This document shows positions 35,909 to 48,818 of a stretch of DNA of 64,000 nucleotides, piece by piece. The notes beneath the pieces were generated by a model. The model was given only the letters and a program-made list of their open reading frames with translations. It was not told the DNA's origin and searched no databases. Source of the DNA: Pratylenchus scribneri (taxonomy: Eukaryota; Nematoda; Chromadorea; Rhabditida; Pratylenchidae). Position 1 is the stretch's first letter, and each line of letters begins with the position of its first letter. The translations under genes and the position numbers were made by a program. The stretch is taken from assembly GCA_030063045.1 (NCBI GenBank), contig JAQSEB010000064.1, forward strand, positions 496,001 through 560,000. The letters run 5' to 3'.

Positions 35909-36602
35909 ATGAGCGATCGACAGAAAATTATTGGCAAATATTTGGATGAATATCTGGAAAACAAAAGCGGGAAGGTATTAATTATGTGAACTAAATTTTT
36001 TAAATCAAAAATTCATAGTTTAATAATTCATTGATGGCACGTTTAAATGTTGAAACAACACGAAATCAATTTATTAGCTCCCTCGAGGATGGAACAGTCT
36101 TTTCTATAGTTGAATCACTCAGAGATTTGCAGGAATTGAGGGAGAGGTTAGTTATTAATTATTCAATCAATTTGATAAATTATTCGACAATAGGGTTTTT
36201 AACTTCAAAAATATGAGAAAAAAATTATCGTTATTATTATAATTCACAAAATGTTCAAAAACCAATCTTATTTTAATTCATTTATTAATTTAGTGATTTA
36301 TGGAAGGAACGTCAAGAAAACCTGAAGAATTTGATGGAAACTGGTGCCGATACTGAATATTCAATCAAGGAATTGGACCGTCGAATTTTGGAACAAATTG
36401 ATAAAGTTGGTTTTTTTATGGAATTTAATTGATAAAATTCATTTTAAAAAAATTATAGATTGCCGATGAACAGCAATGCACACTGATTGCAGCCGGATTA
36501 ACAATATTTCACCAGAGTAAAACGGAAGAGGAATTGCGATTTCAAATGGCCGTAATTGATTTCATTTTGACTTTGAAAGATGTTTTCGAATCGGAAAATT
36601 AA
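35909..36602 (+). CDS. DGCR6 family protein
   Basis: Five exons starting MSDRQKIIGKYLDEYLENKS and ending VFESEN with the TAA at 36600-36602, about 165 residues. Family motifs are LEDGTVFSIVESLRDLQELR, RDLWKERQENLKNL, IKELDRRILEQIDKIADEQQ and a C-terminal LRFQMAVIDFILTLK. These match the DGCR6/DGCR6L (gonadal) family in order and spacing (LLDGTVFEIV, ELDRKVADQQSTLEKAGV in the human protein). The protein is mostly helical and coiled-coil with no membrane segment. Its molecular role is poorly known. It lies 124 bp after the ANAPC13-like gene on the same strand, a spacing typical of nematode operons. Confidence 0.75.
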
Positions 36603-36858
36603 TTGTTTTGTTATTTATTTTGTATTTTTATATTTCAAATTAATTATGCTCAATATATTTATTCATTCCATCCGTTCACTAAAAAGCTACATATAATTTG
36701 TGCAAACAATTTAAAGTTTAATTTTGTGAAAAGTGAAAGTTGGCATTTTTTGCCGATATTCTACAATTAGTGATTTGATTGAAAAAAGAAGGAAATTTTA
36801 GGGTGGTATTTGATTGGAGAATGGGGACAATTATCATATTATTCTGTTTCTGCGTTCA

Positions 36859-39330
36859 TCAGCATGTTGCGCATCCACAAAAGCACCCAAATGTGCCATA
36901 GAAGGCGCTGATCACACTATTTGTAACCTTCGAATGTAAAGGGATTTATCATTCACTAAAATCCACCACACAATAATTACCTTGATTATTAATGTTGTGG
37001 ACAATTCCACCGCCATATAAAGGGCTCTCAATGTGGCATTGTTGGTGGAATAATTGGACACTTGTCGTTTTGCGCATTCCACTCTTGCCGTCAAATTTGA
37101 GCCGTACGTGACTGAATAGCAACAATTGACGATGGCATTATGGAAGGAACGGTAGCTGAGCTTTTGGGCTGTAGTATTCAGACTGAAATGGAATGTGTCC
37201 CAGACAATTCATTTTATTTAAATTGTTGACTTACACATTGTTGAGGAAATGGGCACTGGCCACAACAATTGTGGAAATGTTGAATGTGTCGGCGAGGCAA
37301 ACTTCATCCAAGCTTTCGCCTGGACCACCATAGGTGATATTTTGGCAAGCATAACCATTTTCACACTATTTGTTTAAATTATCTAATTGGATATTGGTTA
37401 TGGCTCTACTGAATTTCCAATGGAAATCAAATCGGCGCAACTGCATTGAACATTTCCACCCGAAATTACAATTCCTTTGATCAGAAGACGGCATTCCCTG
37501 CTCAATTGGACGAACAAATTGAGAATAATTTGAAGGCGGACATTGGCATTGGAAGTGGAGGCAAATTGTTGTTTGCAAGTGGCAACAAATTGATTGGCCT
37601 CCTTTAAATATTCGATTTAATTTTCACAATTTTAATTGAATTTCTCACTTCCACCACGGAGGAAGGGTAATTGCCAGAAGAATTGGCCGAATTCACGCCA
37701 TCTTCGCAGGATGAGATGAAGGGGCATTCATCGGTGTCAGAATCATCGACAAGAATGGAAGTGAGGATGGATGTTTGGACATTGTACTGTAATTCGTGAG
37801 GATTGCAATTTTGGATGGCATTCAACCAACCCAATTGCAAAGATCGAGAAATCCTCCAACAGTTCCTTCATATTCTCCAGTGGAAATTGTGATATTTCTA
37901 ATGCATTCTTCTTGGCTGGGATATTGCTTAAAGTAGATGTATTCCAGTGAATTGGAATAGTAGGCCAATTGGCGGGCACGGCTCATTGTTGGAATTGTCC
38001 TTCGGTTTATTTGATTACACTGAAATATGCCATTAAAACTGAGGGGAATTCAGGCATTATTCTTTCTCACTTTTGAAACAAATCCACTCCAGACTGAAGC
38101 ACTGCCGGAACCGCATTGATTCTGGCTGGTTCCAGTTTGGATGGCTTTTGTGAAGTTTGATGCCCCAGTGTTGTCGATTCGGTCGCAAACGGAATCGGCC
38201 ATATCATCCTCATATTGGATGGCCACCTTTAAATCAAATTTTAAAATTGAATGCCCTTTGGCAACATACAACAAAAGCAAAATCATAGCAATAGCCGAAA
38301 TCGTCAATTTCCACCCATTTAAGCCGGTCTCCAATTGAAGAATGTTTGGAACAGAATGAACGAATCACCCGGCCACATTCCACCACTTTTTGTTCAACGG
38401 TCAATGTAACATCGACGAGGATAATTCGCAGAAGGACCAAACATTCGGACTCGAAAATTGCCTAAAAATTGGAAGTAGATATTCAAATTAATATTTGCAT
38501 TTTTTTACCTGTTCCGATGAATTCAAATAGGCATACATAAACTTCAATAAGGCAATAATCAATTGGCATGGGCATGGTTCATTTGAGCCAATTTGAGTTG
38601 TGGACATCGTTGGGACACTGAAAAATGATAAATTGACTATAGTGGATAGAATGTTATTGCCTGGAAGAAGATGCACCGGATACGGTCGTTTCAACACTAT
38701 AATTGGTCGTAGTTTCGGGAGAAGAAGTGGATTCGGTTGGGACATTGGTGCTAGTGCCATTTTCAGTAGTGGTGGATGAAGCATCAGATGATGGACTGGA
38801 TTCACTTGTCGATTCCTGAAATGCGATTGATTCCGAAATAATTGCAATAAATTTACGGTCGAGGATTCCGATGCAGTTGATGAACTTTCGGTGGTTGAAA
38901 CAGAACTTTCTGAAGTAGCAGAAGAAGATGTTGATTCAGAAGAGCTACTGCTCGTGGTAGAATCAGTAGAGGAAGAAACAGATGTTGATGATTCAGTGGA
39001 GAATGGACTGTAATGAAATTCCTCATATTAATTATCATTTTCAATTCAATTTTCTTGCCCTGAAGATGTTGAAGACGCCGATGTTGTTGATGTTGCACTA
39101 CTGGTACTGGTGGTAGTGGTGGATGAAGGACATTTGCCACTAGCCGGGCAACAAATCACTTTTGGTGCTTCGCATCTTTGCTTTCTCTGGCATCCAGGTG
39201 TATCCGAATAGGGAGTGGCTGATGGGCACGGACTTGGCCACTGAGGACTTATGGTGGTTTGGCCAAGGTGAATATAGGCAGAGAGGAATGCCACAAGGAC
39301 AAATACCAATGAATTAGTGGAGAAAGTCAT
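36859..39330 (-). CDS. Large secreted Cys-rich protein with a Ser/Thr mucin-like segment
   Basis: The ATG at 39330 starts a signal peptide (MTFSTNSLVFVLVAFLSAYI) and a Cys cluster (GCQRKQRCEAPKVICCP). A Ser/Thr stretch then spans three exons (SSTSVSSSTDSTTSSSSSES and similar), likely O-glycosylated. Later exons are Cys-rich and globular: SNEPCPCQLIIALLKFMYAY, ECLVLLRIILVDVTL, YEDDMADSVCDRIDNTG, ARQLAYYSNSLEYIYFKQYP, ECPFISSCEDGVNSANSSG and NATLRALYMAVELSTTLI. The end is GTFGCFCGCATC with the TGA at 36859-36861. The introns at 39058-39008 and 38660-38618 use GC donors. No family is recognised; several Asn-x-Ser/Thr sites support an extracellular place. A few middle exon borders are uncertain. 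Confidence 0.6.
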
Positions 39331-40825
39331 TTTATTATATTTTATTATTGTTCTTATTAGGAGAGTTTTTCGACACTCACTTGGGCCGATTTAGTGAAAT
39401 GGAGATTGGATGGTTTTGAATTTTGATTGTTTGGGGCTGAATCCAAATGGTGGTTTTCATTGACTTTCGCTCTCTTTAAATACTGCCCTCTCCGTTGGGT
39501 GTTCCAATTCTGATCGCGAATTTTAATCCAATCCAAACCGATGGAGTTTGACAAATTTGTGAGTGAAAATTTTGAAATTTGGTAAAGATTTGCATAAAAT
39601 AGATTTGGAATATGGTTTGGATGATTTTTTCACAAAAATGGATTGTTTACTTCATCGATGGGCAATTTTTTTGGGAGAAGCAAATTGATTTAATGAGGGA
39701 TTTTCCATTCCCATCTAAAGACCATGTTCACGTAATACCATTCGCCGTTTTATGCAAATTAATTTTTTGATAAAATTCAGTGGTTGATTTGTATTTTGTG
39801 ATCACAAAATTTGATATTTTTTGTTTCTGATCAAATGGGATTCACATGCTTTGCCCCAATTATGATGATATTCGATGTTTTTGGTTCATTTCATAGATCG
39901 TACCAAAATTTGCATAAATGATGATTTCATTTTATTTGTTATTCTTTTGATCTTGGATTTACTTAATTTAGAAGAAACGCATTCCCATTCCAATTGAAAA
40001 CAAAAACATTGCCTATGGCTTTACATTTTATGATGAATGAATTCAATTATGAGCTTCAACCCTGCTTTTTCACAAAATACACCAATTTCCAATTATCAAG
40101 TTTTTTTAATTTTAAAATTATTTAATTTTATTTTAAAACATCTTAAAGATTGTTTTTAAGTGTAGTCTTTTTCCATTCATTTGCCAATTCCAAATAGAAA
40201 TAAGTAGATTAATTTATTCAGATTCCAATTCTTAATAAACAAATATAATAGACGACATAGATAAATTCTTGGTTATTTTTGTTTTTGGCAGAATTGGATT
40301 TGAAGATTGAATTGTGAGAAAACAGTATCAGCAGATACGAAAAAAACAATCATATTTTTGAAAACATTCCTCTTCATTTTTGTTGATTTTACCCGGGGGA
40401 TTAGAAAAATTATTTTGCCAAATTCTCTTTTCCATTCCCATCACAAAGTTTTCCCATTCAAAATAAAATATAAATATTTTGTTTGATTCCATTTTTTGTT
40501 TGAATGTTTTCTATGGTTTAAAAGGAATTGAAAACTCCGATAAAAAATGCAAATTGTCTGTACCAAAAAGTTTGGCCACAGATTAACAGAAATTTTTCGG
40601 ATTCCATCAAAAAAATATTCAGGAATATTTGATTCATCTAAATCAACGTTTAAAATGGATAACAAAGAACAAAGTCCAAAGTTCGCTGGAAGAATTTGAG
40701 AAAAATTCAAAATTATTTAATATTTACATTAATTTATTGGTGAAATAATAAATTAATATTTAGTGAAATAAAAATCTATTAATTAATTATAAATAAATGG
40801 GATGAATGCAAATCATTTAATTGGT
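39331..40825. other. 1.5-kb intergenic region, no gene seen
   Basis: 5' flank of the mucin-like gene and 3' flank of the Warthog gene. The minus frames at 39357-39554 and 40441-40710 have no domain. The sequence is simple A/T-rich with no clear repeat. Confidence 0.4.
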
Positions 40826-43535
40826 CTATTTTGGCAGAACAATTGGCATCAAATGTTCCACCATAAAATGAAGCCAACCCGGCAAATTTATCTGAAATTA
40901 ATTATTTAAATAAATTAGAATCAAATTTTGACCTCATCTCCATCAAAATGTCCAAAAAGATTTTCAATAATTTTGGGAGACGATTTCCAACTCTGAAAAA
41001 ACTGGAATTAATTTTTAAATAGACAAATTTGCTAACATTAAAAATGGTTTTCTGCAAAATTGGACTCGATTCAATTGAATAGCAGGAGGCAAGGATGCCC
41101 TCCACAAAAATGTCGCCAGTCCCAGTCATTGGCGCATAAATTCCCTGTTCCCGGACAATTCCAACTTTTGCCACTTTTTGCTCAAAAATCATTGCAAAAT
41201 CGGACTGAACAATTTATTAAATATTTCATTAAATTATTTTACATTTTTTCCATGGCCAAAAAGACAATCTCCTGTCTTCACCTCTTTTGCATAGACCATT
41301 TCCCCCTCTCCATGGATTTTCTCAATCGGAATTGGCCCATCTGCCTCAAATTTATTTCTGCAATTGCTTCTTTTGTATAGGAAATGTTTTTCAGTCAATT
41401 TCAGCACTCTTCCATCCTCCAATTCAATTCGCACAAAATTGGCCCATTGTTTTGGGACCTTCAACGCAAATTAGGGGAAAATGATTCATTTATTATTGCG
41501 CAAACTCTATGAATCCAGGATTCCACAATTGTATAGACAATATGTGATTGATTCGTGGAGAGTACCTCGAATATTAAATTTTTTCCCCAAATTATTCATT
41601 CATTTTTGACTTACCCAATCGCCCACCCTCAATTCATCCATTCTTCGCATTTTCCCTCCATTTCCTCCAATTTGAATCCGTGTGTCTCCCGTAAAGCATT
41701 GTCTTGCACCGGCGGATGGATAATAATAATACCATGATGATTGTTGATATTGTGTTTGTGTTTGACCCGGATCATAATAACTATTCCCTCTGCTTATTTG
41801 AGCCTGCGATCCTTCAGGCACTTCAACTTCCGTTGCCTACAGTAATTTTTATTATCTTTGTTACAGTATTCCCCCTAATAAAAATTACTTCACAAGCTTG
41901 TCTGATTGCTCGACTTCTGCTTCGAGTCACATTTCGATCGCAAATTATTCGTTTTTTCATTACCATTTGAGGCTCATTGGCATTGGCATTATCCGTGGCA
42001 ATGTTTGCTGTCCCATAATTATTATAATTATTATTATTATTGAATTGATTTTGTTGTTCTCCATAATGGATTGACGGTTCATTTTGGCCAAATTGTCCTC
42101 CATTTTGTTGGGTTTGAGAGGAATATTCCACATTCTAAATTCATCAATTAATCAATTTAATTAGTCTTCCAAATTTTTGACCTTATTTGGGTCAATTTCT
42201 TCCTCTTCATAATCATTTATTTCCCCTTTTTGGGCATTCAATTCATTCTCCATAAATGGCCCTTGGATTGGGGAATTTGGTGCCGCAAATGCTTTGTTCC
42301 TTTTGGCATCACCCAAATGGATATTTTCCACCAATTGTTTCCCATTTTTATCATCCTCCTCTTCACCTTCATTGTCCACTGGACTTGCCGTCCATTTTGA
42401 TGTCTTTAATTGGTAATTTACATTTTATTATTATTTCCTTTTATTTCGATTGCCTTAATCACTCGACTTTCCCCTTTGTGTAATTGTTTTGTCGATTTTT
42501 CTCGACCCAAAGAATTGGATTTGTCCACTGAATGTGATGTTTTTGCCAGATCATTTTGGGCCGAGAGGGCAAATTTATGGACCATTTCCTTTAGGACATT
42601 TGGCTCCACATTTGCCGTGAGGCGTTCTGGCCTAGGTAAACAGGCCATCCGATAAATTGCCACTTCATATTGAAAAGATCTAATTTTGGTGGGGGAATTT
42701 ATTTAAAAAATTGGGGTTGGAATTTGCGAATTGGGATTCACTTTTGTTTTTCTCCATTGTTCACCCGGAATATGTCACTGATATAATCGAAGGCGTATTG
42801 CCTCTCCCCTTGGAGTACTTCGCCTCCATAAACAATTTGACCATTTTGGACTGTGGCCATTCCTCGATCTAAATTCAAAATTTCAAAAATATTAATTAAT
42901 TAGATTTGAAATTTAACCAATTGATTGGGCCAATCCCTTCCAATGGCAACATCGAAGAAGAAGACTAAGTTTTAAATTAATTTATTAAATTTGAATAAAG
43001 CTAACGAATTTTCGTCATTTCCTTCCCAATTTGGGGCAATTCCTCCAACCCAATGGCCTCCGGAAGACGAGCATCGGCCACGTTTGAAGCCAGCAAAGCA
43101 TGTCTAGAGGGAATTATCAAATTTTGATCCATAAATTAATTTTACGGCATTCTGAGGCTGGTAGAAGGCTGCATCCTTTTCACTGAATGGTTTAGGCATA
43201 TTCGCGGTCAATGCTTTACGGAAAAATCCGTCGGGTTGTTTGTTAACTCGATAAAAATTCGAATCATTTGCCCGAATTGGTTGGCCAAAAGCATTCCAGC
43301 CGAAACAATTTGGCCGAGCACAGCCTCAAAAATGGCTATTTTAATAAAGAATAAATTAATAATTACCCAAAATTGGATTTCCATTGGGCAAAACCTTAAT
43401 TTTAGCAATTTTTCAATCAATTTTCTTAACAACCTCAAAACTAAATGGAATTGCCGATTCCCCGCAATATGAAGCCATAAAAATGGGCAAGAAAATCAGG
43501 AATATTCCAACGAAAATTGGCAAAAATTTGGACAT
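40826..43535 (-). CDS. Warthog-type hedgehog-related protein (Wart + Hint/Hog)
   Basis: The ATG at 43535 gives a signal peptide (MSKFLPIFVGIFLIFLPIFM) and the Wart domain: YCGESAIPFSFEVLPNGNPI, LGCARPNCFGWNAFGQPIRA and NDSNFYRVNKQPDGFFRKAL, with paired Cys as in nematode WRT proteins. An acidic and Asn/Gln-rich linker follows (YEEEEIDPNK, QFNNNNNYNNYG). The Hint domain begins at ARQCFTGDTRIQIGG, with the catalytic Cys, then MRRMDELRVGDW, VLSTNQSHIVYTIVESWIHR, VRIELEDGRVLKLTEKHFLY (the T-x-x-H block) and EGILASCYSI. The C-terminus is INLPGWLHFMVEHLMPIVLP, with the TAG at 40826-40828. Hint cleaves the chain autocatalytically and may attach a lipid. WRT proteins act in cuticle and moulting. The motifs for self-processing are intact. 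Confidence 0.9.
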
Positions 43536-44563
43536 TTTTCCTTTAATTTTAGAAGCGCAAAAAATTATTCAATCCATTTTGTTAATTTTATTTAATTAAG
43601 TGAAAGTGACAATTATAAGGAAGGGATTATGAAGGAAAACCGGCGGGCACATTCGAAGAAAATCAGTGAAAATGAAGGATAGAATGGAAAGGCACAAACG
43701 AATATTTGACCCAAATTAATTGGTGGTTGCCGATCAAAGTGATTTTTTTGCTCAATTCTATCAGTACGAAAAGAATTCAAGAAAAGGAAATATGTTTAAG
43801 TTAATTGAGAATTATTTAATTTTAAATATACATTTTGGTGAATGAAAATTTCAGGAAAGGATGGGAAAGAAAATAACCAAAAAAGTAATAAAAAGGAAAA
43901 TAAGTAACCCCGAAGCCCGAAATCCTTCCTTTGACTGGTTCAAAAGCCAAAACCAGCTTTGTCTTTTTTACAACCTATTGCATTTTGGTCTCGGTAATAA
44001 ATGCCGCAATTTATTCGTCCCAATATTCCACTTTGAAAATATTTATTTGCAATTTTCTGGATAGATATTTTTTATGGATCTTCCCCAAAAATATTCAATT
44101 CCAATTATCTTTCTCTCTCATCAAAATATTCTTTCATTTACAAAATTGTCGTTTTTTCCCTTTTTTTCCAAGTGGAAAATTTGCGCATTCTTCGTCGTTC
44201 AAAGAATTTGATATTCTCCATTCAAAGGCACATCGCTTTTAAAACAAACAAAAAACACGGGAAAATGTCAAAGGCAAAAACAGAGAAGGCTGGAACTTTT
44301 TCTGATCAAAAGAAACAAAAAGATGGAAAAGAAAGACATGGATAAGCATTGGGTAGGAATATAATATGGATAAATGAAAGAAAGGTAGTTTAACAATCTT
44401 TGCTAATTGTGCGTCAGTTGGCCATTGGATCACCGGAACAAATCTTCTGTTTGGCCCATTTTTCCTCGATTTCCCCACAAATTTGTCCACTTTTTATTCT
44501 CCATCATTTTTGCCAATATTTTCTACCTTTGTCAAATAATGTTTTCCACCATTTTTGCCCAAA
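43536..44563. other. Intergenic between divergent genes, no supported gene
   Basis: Promoter region of Warthog (minus) and of the F-box gene (plus). Plus frames at 43861-44242 overlap in two phases (MGKKITKKVIKRKI and MTGSKAKTSFVFF) without a consistent splice model. A minus frame at 44239-44490 has no domain. Confidence 0.4.
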
Positions 44564-46584
44564 ATGGAACAATTGAACGATGATTGCCTCATCAATATTT
44601 TATCACAATTACAATTTGTTGAAAAAATTCGTCTCGAATTCGTCTGTCGTCGATGGTTTCACATTTTAAGGGTTTTTTCTTCTTTATTTTCTTATAAAAT
44701 ATTTAAAATATTAGGGTCATGCGGTTCATTCAAAAATGCAAAATTTGAATTTAGCTGATTATGTCCGGGAGAATCGGCTAATTGAATTGTCAAATGGAAA
44801 TGTATTAAAAAATAAATGGAATTTATTCATTCAATTTTGCCCTTTAAGGAAGGTCAAATTCTGCTTGAACAAACTATGGGCGGCATTTTGAATCGATCCG
44901 GCCCTTTTGTCCAACAAATTGACTTCAACCATCGTTGGCCAATAATTTCGCCAAATGTTATCCAAAAAATAGCAGAGTTGAATTTTAAAATGAATAAATT
45001 AAATATTCCCATTCTCCTCTCAAAGTTGTTGTTCCCAATTGACCAAATTGGACATGGGATGGGTCCGTTTTGATGCGGATCTTTCACCAATTTTGGATAA
45101 AATTGCCGAACAATTGGTGGAATTTTCACTTGAAGAAAGCAGTTGGAATGATGAAGAATTAGCCGCAAAAGTGCCAACATTCTTCGAAAGGATGCGAAAT
45201 TTGAGGCGATTAAATTTAAGAAAATTTGTGGCCTCATTGAATGATTTGGTGAAATTGGAAGGAGGAAAACTTGAGTAAAATTTTTATTTTCCATTATATC
45301 AAATTTTCTTTATTTTTTAAGATTTTTGGATGTAAGTGAAGCTGCCCAACTTCCATCGGATATTTTAATCCAATTTTTGGCCCAAAATCCGCAATTAATT
45401 TCCCTCCATCTTTGCCCAATGCCCCGGCTATGTTTGCCAATTGTGGCCGATTCAACAACATCCGCATTCAATAGGCCTGGTCCATTCCTTGGTTTTGTAC
45501 AGCAAAAAACAACTCGAAAAATGCCATTCAAAGCACCGAAAAAAGGGGCCGATTTACAGGCACTATTTTATTTATTTTTGTGGGAATTTTATCATTTTTA
45601 AGGCCATTATAATTCAATTAGGCAAAATGCCTTGGCTGAGGACTCTTTGGATTGGCCACATTTCCTATTCAGCACATTTCCTCAAATTGGATGCCATTGG
45701 CGAAATTGCCGAATTAAGGCATTTGCATTTGAAGGTGAATTCACCCATTTTTATGAATACTATTAATTTTAGGACATAAATTCCCTGAATGGTGATGCAT
45801 TAAAAATAATTTTGCCTGGCCTCAGGGACCATATTCGGCAACTTTCCCTTCTGAATTGTGCACAATTGGATGATTTTTCCCCTCTACCAATTTGTGCATT
45901 TTTGACCCAATTGGACATTGAAGGTGGCAAAAAATTGACAGATGAATGCATTCAAGTGAGGAAATATTAAAAAATTTAATTTTTAAATCCTTTTCATTAG
46001 GGATTAGCTCAACATGGACGACTCAAAATTGTTCGAATAAATTGTTGCCCAAAAGTGAGTGATGCGGCCATTTGGCCCCTTGTGGAGAAATGCCCTTTGA
46101 AAGAAGTAATTGGATTTTTATTGTTAAAAAATTATCCATTTTCAGTTGGAATTGATAAAATGTTCGGCAATTAGTGTCAATTTATTCGCAAATGAATCCT
46201 TCAAAAAATGCGAAAAATTGGAACGATTTTCGTTGTCCGGATGCGAAGCAATCACAAAGTTATTTTAAATTAAAAAATATTAAACATTTTAATATATAAA
46301 GTCAATCCATTATGGACGCAGTCAATGGAGCCAACTTTTGGGAGAATATTCAACAATTGGATTTGAGCCGAAATATGAATTTGGATGATTCATCCTTGGG
46401 CAAAGTCAAAGAGAAATTGGAAAGAATGAAGACAAAAAGGAATGGAAAGGTGAGAAATAATATATTATTGCCCCAAAAATATATTTATTTTATTAAGACT
46501 TTGATTGTTTATTGCACCGGAACTGGAATTAGCCGTGAGCCAATTGATCGTTTTGAGCCATTCATTGAATTGGCTTTTTATTGA
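44564..46584 (+). CDS. F-box / leucine-rich-repeat protein
   Basis: The ATG at 44564 gives MEQLNDDCLINILSQLQFVE and IRLEFVCRRWFHILR, a standard F-box that binds SKP1. The following exons carry LRR-like lines: VEFSLEESSWNDEELAAKVP, FFERMRNLRRLNLRKFVASL, RTLWIGHISYSAHFLKLDAI, ELRHLHLKVNS, RQLSLLNCAQLDDFSPLPIC, FLTQLDIEGGKKLTDECIQ, GRLKIVRINCCPKVSDAAIW and ERFSLSGCEAITK. The end is PIDRFEPFIELAFY, with the TGA at 46582-46584. The protein would be the substrate-recognition part of an SCF ubiquitin ligase. The substrate is unknown. Nematodes have greatly expanded F-box families, so orthology is not claimed. Confidence 0.8.
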
Positions 46585-46830
46585 TAAACAAAACCTCAAT
46601 TTTTCATTTATATTTGTTTATTTAAAATATTTGCAATAAAGTTTATTATTATTAATTTATTCAACATTCTATGTACATTGGTTGATTCATTCATTCACCA
46701 AAAGAGTGCTAATAAACATGATTGTGAGGGCATTTTATTATGCACATTTGCAGCCAACATTCTTATCACCAAATAATAAAATAATTCTCACACTTTTACT
46801 AGACCCATTTATAATATTTGATAAGTTTTA

Positions 46831-48146
46831 ATGAGGAAGAAATTAATTATTGATTCGGATGGAGTTTCCGATGATGTTCGGGCAATTTCATTGGCTTTAC
46901 AACGCCCAGATGTGGAAATTTTGGCATTGACTGCCGTAAATGGTAAATTTGAAAATAAAGTTTTGGTTGGAATTGGTCCAATTTAAGGCTGTGTTACGGT
47001 GGGTCAAGCCTGTGCCAATTTGGCCCGGACACTCAGGGCCAATCATCGAAATGTGCCAATTTTCAAAGGTGCCGAAATGCCTTTAATTGGCAATGGGCAT
47101 ACACATTTGGATGAAATCCACTTTTTCGGCACTGATGGCTTAGGGAATGCGCCAAATGATTTTCCGAAAGTATTCAAATGACAAACATGAAACAAAAAGG
47201 AAATAATTAAGGTCATACCCGAAGATTTTGAGGCGCATCAGAAGGGAAAACATGCGGCCACCGCATTGAATGAATTATTCGAAAAACATTCGGGCGTTAC
47301 CCTCGTTTGCATTGGCCCACTGACAAATGTGGCTTTGGCATTGAAATTGAACCCGGGCTTTGCCAAATTGCCTGCCAACATTGTTCTACTCGGCGGAAAT
47401 GTTTATGGTCTTTAAATTTATAATTGATTCAATTCAAACTCTCAAAATCCCAAAGGAATGGGCAATGTTCGAAGTTATTCAACGGCCGAATTCAATTTCA
47501 GCAATGATCCGGAAGCAGCACATATTGTGCTGAAAGAAATGCAATGCCCAATTACGATTGTCCCTTGGGAGACATTCATGAAGGAAAGTGAACAGGTGAC
47601 TACTTTTGGGGAGAATATTCCGGAATAAAATAATATTTTAGGCAGCAATTGACTTTCATGCACATTTGAATCTCGACTATCCATTGGCCAAATTCTTTGC
47701 CACAGCCATCAGCATTGGTCGTTCCAAATTGGAAAAGAACAATCGGCAATATGCGTTTTGTGATGAAATTGCCGTAGCTGTGGCCATTGACCCGGAGGGG
47801 GTAATCAAAAATTCCAAAATGCTTCGGGCATCGGTGGAATTACATGGCGAAATGACTAGGTGAGACTATAAAGAAAGGTGGATATATATTTTTGGCCATT
47901 TTTAGAGGCCAAATTGCCATTGATTGGTTCAGTCAAATCTATCAAATTGATGATGCTGGAAATCCCCAAATTTGTAAACGACGGACACCAATTCAATTTG
48001 TACTCGATTATAATGTCCATAAAGTTGATCAAATGATCACCGAAGCAATCCATAATTCGGGCAAAAAACCATGCCGAATGGAAAGACAAGAGGAACATTT
48101 GGATGGAGAAGAGGATGAATTCGGAAAAATGATTGAAAAAATTTAA
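46831..48146 (+). CDS. Inosine-uridine nucleoside hydrolase-like (IUNH family)
   Basis: The ATG at 46831 leads into [20 protein letters not shown], the N-terminal Asp cluster that binds Ca2+ and ribose. Next come [82 protein letters not shown] and [17 protein letters not shown]. The end is [11 protein letters not shown] with the TAA at 48144-48146; six exons, about 340 residues. The family cleaves the N-glycosidic bond of ribonucleosides for purine and pyrimidine salvage. At the late motif the usual His-Asp pair reads Cys-Asp, so substrate preference may differ. There is no signal peptide, so it is probably cytosolic. The F-box gene ends 246 bp upstream on the same strand. Confidence 0.85.
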
Positions 48147-48425
48147 ATTTAATTCATTTACTTATACTTATTCTTATTGATTGGAATCAAATTAATAATA
48201 TTGATTACTCTGATCATTTGCCTGTTTTGCTTCATTTCATTCCATTTTAATATAATAAAGTCAAATTAAATTTATTCAAGAAAAAAAATATATAAAATGG
48301 ATTCCAAAATATAAGAATGGATTTGATAATCCCCACAAGATATATGATTCAAATATAAAGGATTTTCACAAAAATGTCATTTATTTGATTTCCATTCTGC
48401 TTTCATAAATATTTATTTCTTCTCT

Positions 48426-48818
48426 TCATTCTTTCTTCTTTGATTCTTCGGTTTCGATGGTTTCATTCTTCTCCATATCCACGTCTACTGCTGCAAATAA
48501 ATATTTTTTATTTTTAATATTTTTGTTGATTAATTTTACCGCTTTTGGTCAATGTCAATATTTTGCGCTCACATCCAACAGCAGCAGTTTCCATTCCGCG
48601 ACATTTCTCCAATTTTCGAGTGCACGGCGAAAGTAATTGGTCCGATGGCGAATTAACCTGAACAAAAATACATTAGAAAATTCATTGATAATGCTAAAAT
48701 TTACCACAAATTCCTTGCGCATTTTCTTCAGCTTTGTAATGGCTGGTGTTGAACTGGTGACCGGTGATGTTCCTTTCTTGTTTTCGGGAACCGATGAATT
48801 GCTAGTGTCCATGTCCAT
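48426..48818 (-). CDS. Small acidic/basic soluble protein, unknown
   Basis: Three exons: MDMDTSNSSVPENKKGTSPV then STPAITKLKKMRKEFV; VNSPSDQLLSPCTRKLEKCR then GMETAAVGCERKILTLTK; and AVDVDMEKNETIETEESKKK with a final Glu and the TGA at 48426-48428. All joins are in phase, about 98 residues. The segment SPSDQLLSPCTRKL looks like a conserved proline-directed phosphosite module (three Ser/Thr-Pro-type sites), suggesting a nuclear or cell-cycle regulated protein, but the family could not be named. No signal peptide or membrane span. Confidence 0.55.

Noticed and set aside
44854..45294. Minus-strand 146-residue frame
   Set aside because: It is antisense to the F-box/LRR exons, which have domain and splice support.
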